Part shown: positions 62,370 to 64,000 of the stretch, in pieces
Numbering within the stretch: the stretch's first letter is position 1
Layout of the letters: every line of letters begins with the position of its first letter
From: Proteobacteria bacterium UBA7415
GTDB lineage: Bacteria; Pseudomonadota; Gammaproteobacteria; Arenicellales; Arenicellaceae
Assembly (NCBI GenBank): GCA_002470515.1
Contig: DKML01000020.1
Coordinates: 87,730-151,729, forward strand
DNA length: 64,000 nt
Reading direction: 5' to 3'
Made by a program: the position numbers and the translations under genes
The notes under the pieces: generated by a model
The model's database searches: none
The model's input: the letters and a program-made list of their open reading frames with translations, nothing else
Told to the model about the DNA's origin: nothing

Positions 62370-63431
62370 GTGAATCTTTCTGATTTTAATTTCGACTTAC
62401 CCGATGAACTCATCGCGCAACATCCCGCAGCCAATCGCGACAGCAGTCGGCTTCTTGAGATAAGCCCAGACGGTCAGTTCATTGATCGCCCCTTCGTCGA
62501 TATTAGCTCGCTACTCAAACCAGGCGATCTGTTGGTCGTCAACGACACCAAGGTAATTAAGGCTCGGCTACAAGGGGCTAAGGATACCGGTGGTCGAATC
62601 GAGATAATGCTTGAGCGGGTTATTGGCGAAGATACTTTCGTTGCCCAAATCAAATCATCGAAATCCCCTAAGGTTGGTCAAGCGTTAAAGATTGACGGAG
62701 CTGCCGAGCAGTTGGTTGTAGTAGGGCGGCAAGACTCTTTTTTTGTAGTTAAAGTGATAGCTCAGATTGATTCCGATCCAGGCGTTGATCTAACGGATTG
62801 GTTTCAAACGCACGGCAAGTTGCCACTACCACCGTACGTTACGCGTGAGGTCAGTGGTGACGACGAAGCTCGTTATCAGACCGTATATGCCGAACACGCA
62901 GGAGCGGTAGCGGCCCCAACCGCAGGGCTTCACTACACACCTGAGTTACTCGCTAAGATCGCCGATCTAGGTGTCGAAATTACACGCCTAACATTGCACG
63001 TAGGAGCAGGAACGTATCAACCCGTGCGTGTAGATGACATTCAAGAGCACAAGATGCACTCGGAGCTGGCGATTGTTGATCAGCAGGTCTGTGACGCGGT
63101 TAACCGAACTAAAGCGGCTGGGGGGCGAGTAATCGCGGTAGGAACTACAAGTGTGCGGTCACTAGAGACCGCGGCTTTGCATAGCGCGGGTGAGCTGTTA
63201 GAGCCTTTTTCCGGCGATACTGATATCTTTATCTATCCTGGCTTTGAGTTTAAGGTAGTGGATTGTCTACAAACAAATTTCCACTTACCTGAATCAACCT
63301 TGATGATGTTGGTCTCTGCTTTAGTTGACAGAGATACGATTATGGCCGCTTATCAACATGCTGTTGAGCAGAGATACCGGTTCTTTAGCTATGGCGACGC
63401 TATGTTTCTATACAAGAGATCGAGAGACTGA
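62370..63431 (+). CDS. queA: S-adenosylmethionine:tRNA ribosyltransferase-isomerase
   Basis: Converts preQ1-34 in tRNA to epoxyqueuosine using the ribose of SAM. The 353 residues match QueA. Signatures: FNFDLPDELIAQHPAANRDSSRLL, LLVVNDTKVIKARLQG, HGKLPLPPYV, HAGAVAAPTAGLHYT and FHLPESTLMMLVSAL. The start is GTG at 62370, aligning VNLSDFNFDLP with other QueA N-termini. It is detached from tgt (44203), although queA-tgt-yajC-secDF is the common order. It lies 69 bp after the hydroxylase gene. Confidence 0.96.
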   Translation: MNLSDFNFDLPDELIAQHPAANRDSSRLLEISPDGQFIDRPFVDISSLLKPGDLLVVNDTKVIKARLQGAKDTGGRIEIMLERVIGEDTFVAQIKSSKSPKVGQALKIDGAAEQLVVVGRQDSFFVVKVIAQIDSDPGVDLTDWFQTHGKLPLPPYVTREVSGDDEARYQTVYAEHAGAVAAPTAGLHYTPELLAKIADLGVEITRLTLHVGAGTYQPVRVDDIQEHKMHSELAIVDQQVCDAVNRTKAAGGRVIAVGTTSVRSLETAALHSAGELLEPFSGDTDIFIYPGFEFKVVDCLQTNFHLPESTLMMLVSALVDRDTIMAAYQHAVEQRYRFFSYGDAMFLYKRSRD

Positions 63432-63601
63432 TAAAAACGTTTGTCATATGATTCTCTAGTTGGGCTTAGGCTGTGGAGACGACCTGACTCACCAAGTATA
63501 TGGTCATCACCTCATCGCCTATTGCCGTCCATGCCTCATATTGTCTTCTAACAACTAACGATGCATACTCGTAAATCAATATGATTTTTCAGGAGTTTCG
63601 C

Positions 63602-64000
63602 ATGAAGTTTTTCGCCATTGGTTTTGCCATTTTGATCAGTATTGCTGGTTTTAGTAGCGCGCACGCAGCGCAGACTGTTTCGATTTCAAATGAATTAGAG
63701 AAAAAAGTTATTGAGTGGCGCCGCGACTTACACCTGAATCCTGAATTAAGTAATCGAGAGTTTCGTACGGCCGATGTTATTGCGAAGCATTTGACTAGCC
63801 TAGGCTTAGAAGTAGAAACTGGTGTTGCTCACACTGGTGTGATCGGTGTTTTAAAGGGCGGTAAACCTGGTCCTACTATTGCTTTGCGCGCGGATATGGA
63901 TGCTCTTCCTGTCATTGAGCAGACCGATGTTTCGTTTAAATCCAAGGCCGTTTCCGAGTACCGAGGCAAGGAGGTTGGTGTAATGCATGCCTGTGGCCAT
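63602..64000 (+). CDS. Secreted M20-family amidohydrolase, 5' part only
   Basis: The first 133 codons of a zinc-dependent amidohydrolase of the M20/M40 group (hippurate, N-acetylamino acid or indole-acetyl-amino-acid hydrolase-like). A signal peptide (about 1-22, ending SSAHA) precedes VIEWRRDLHLNPELSNREFRT, the family's N-terminal motif. Zinc-binding motifs RADMDALPV and MHACGH (at the window's end) are present. Export distinguishes it from most cytosolic homologues. Strong AGGAG 7 nt before the ATG. The C-terminus and dimerisation domain lie beyond the edge. Confidence 0.92.
   Translation, partial: MKFFAIGFAILISIAGFSSAHAAQTVSISNELEKKVIEWRRDLHLNPELSNREFRTADVIAKHLTSLGLEVETGVAHTGVIGVLKGGKPGPTIALRADMDALPVIEQTDVSFKSKAVSEYRGKEVGVMHACGH

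Overview
The window is a chromosomal segment of a Gram-negative gammaproteobacterium. The evidence is a BamE lipoprotein, DegP-type periplasmic protease, YajC-SecD-SecF, AmpD, cytochrome c4, a membrane-bound MltD-like transglycosylase, FadI/FadJ-type beta-oxidation enzymes and gamma-type gene orders (nadK-recN-bamE, rpmB-rpmG, tgt-yajC-secDF, nrdR-ribD-ribE-nusB-thiL-pgpA). Base composition looks moderate, slightly AT-rich by eye. A free-living marine heterotroph fits (GTP-type PEP carboxykinase, Na+-coupled NSS transporter, beta-oxidation genes). A placement near Arenicella or related deep-branching gammaproteobacteria is only a guess.

Layout. 1-5.1 kb (minus): gltA, sucA and the 5' part of sucB, a TCA block without the sdh genes. 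5.5-8.5 kb: dut and coaBC (minus), diverging from radC (plus). 8.8-9.3 kb: rpmB-rpmG. 9.5-13.2 kb (minus): nadK-recN-GNAT-bamE. 13.6-17.8 kb: hrcA, a MAPEG protein, a membrane-anchored unknown protein, a DCC protein and a saccharopine-dehydrogenase-like oxidoreductase. 18-24.2 kb: a DegP-like protease followed by two complete OmpR-type two-component systems. 24.4-28.9 kb: darP, a class I aminotransferase, an NSS transporter and a DAHP synthase. 29-35.2 kb: a DUF2878 membrane protein, a lytic transglycosylase with three LysM domains, pckG, a small secreted protein with a striking promoter, and cytochrome c4. 35.6-39.4 kb: ppx and ppk1, convergent. 40-44.2 kb: a second DAHP synthase, then aroE, aroB, aroQ. 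44.2-55.9 kb (plus): tgt, yajC, secD, secF, glyA, nrdR, ribD, ribE, a second MAPEG protein, nusB, thiL, pgpA, ampD. 56.2-64 kb: fadI, fadJ, an OYE-type flavin oxidoreductase, a fatty acid hydroxylase/sterol desaturase, queA and the start of a secreted M20 amidohydrolase.

How the genes work together. Recurrent themes are the TCA cycle and gluconeogenesis (gltA, sucAB, pckG, fad genes), aromatic amino acid synthesis (two DAHP synthases, aroE/B/Q, aminotransferase), envelope maintenance (BamE, DegP-like protease with adjacent sensors, SecDF, AmpD, MltD-like enzyme), cofactor synthesis (coaBC, nadK, ribDE, thiL) and polyphosphate turnover (ppk1/ppx).

The window is overwhelmingly core genome. I see no CRISPR array, integrase, transposase, prophage, tRNA or rRNA, and no clearly new multi-gene system. 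The most interesting signals are local: a perfect 18-nt palindrome filling the spacer of a consensus-35 promoter ahead of an uncharacterised secreted protein; three LysM domains with an invariant C-x9-C pair; a GNAT enzyme with a C-terminal cysteine motif inserted in the recN-bamE cluster; a 9-bp tandem repeat encoding a signal-peptide core; and several perfect intercistronic inverted repeats.
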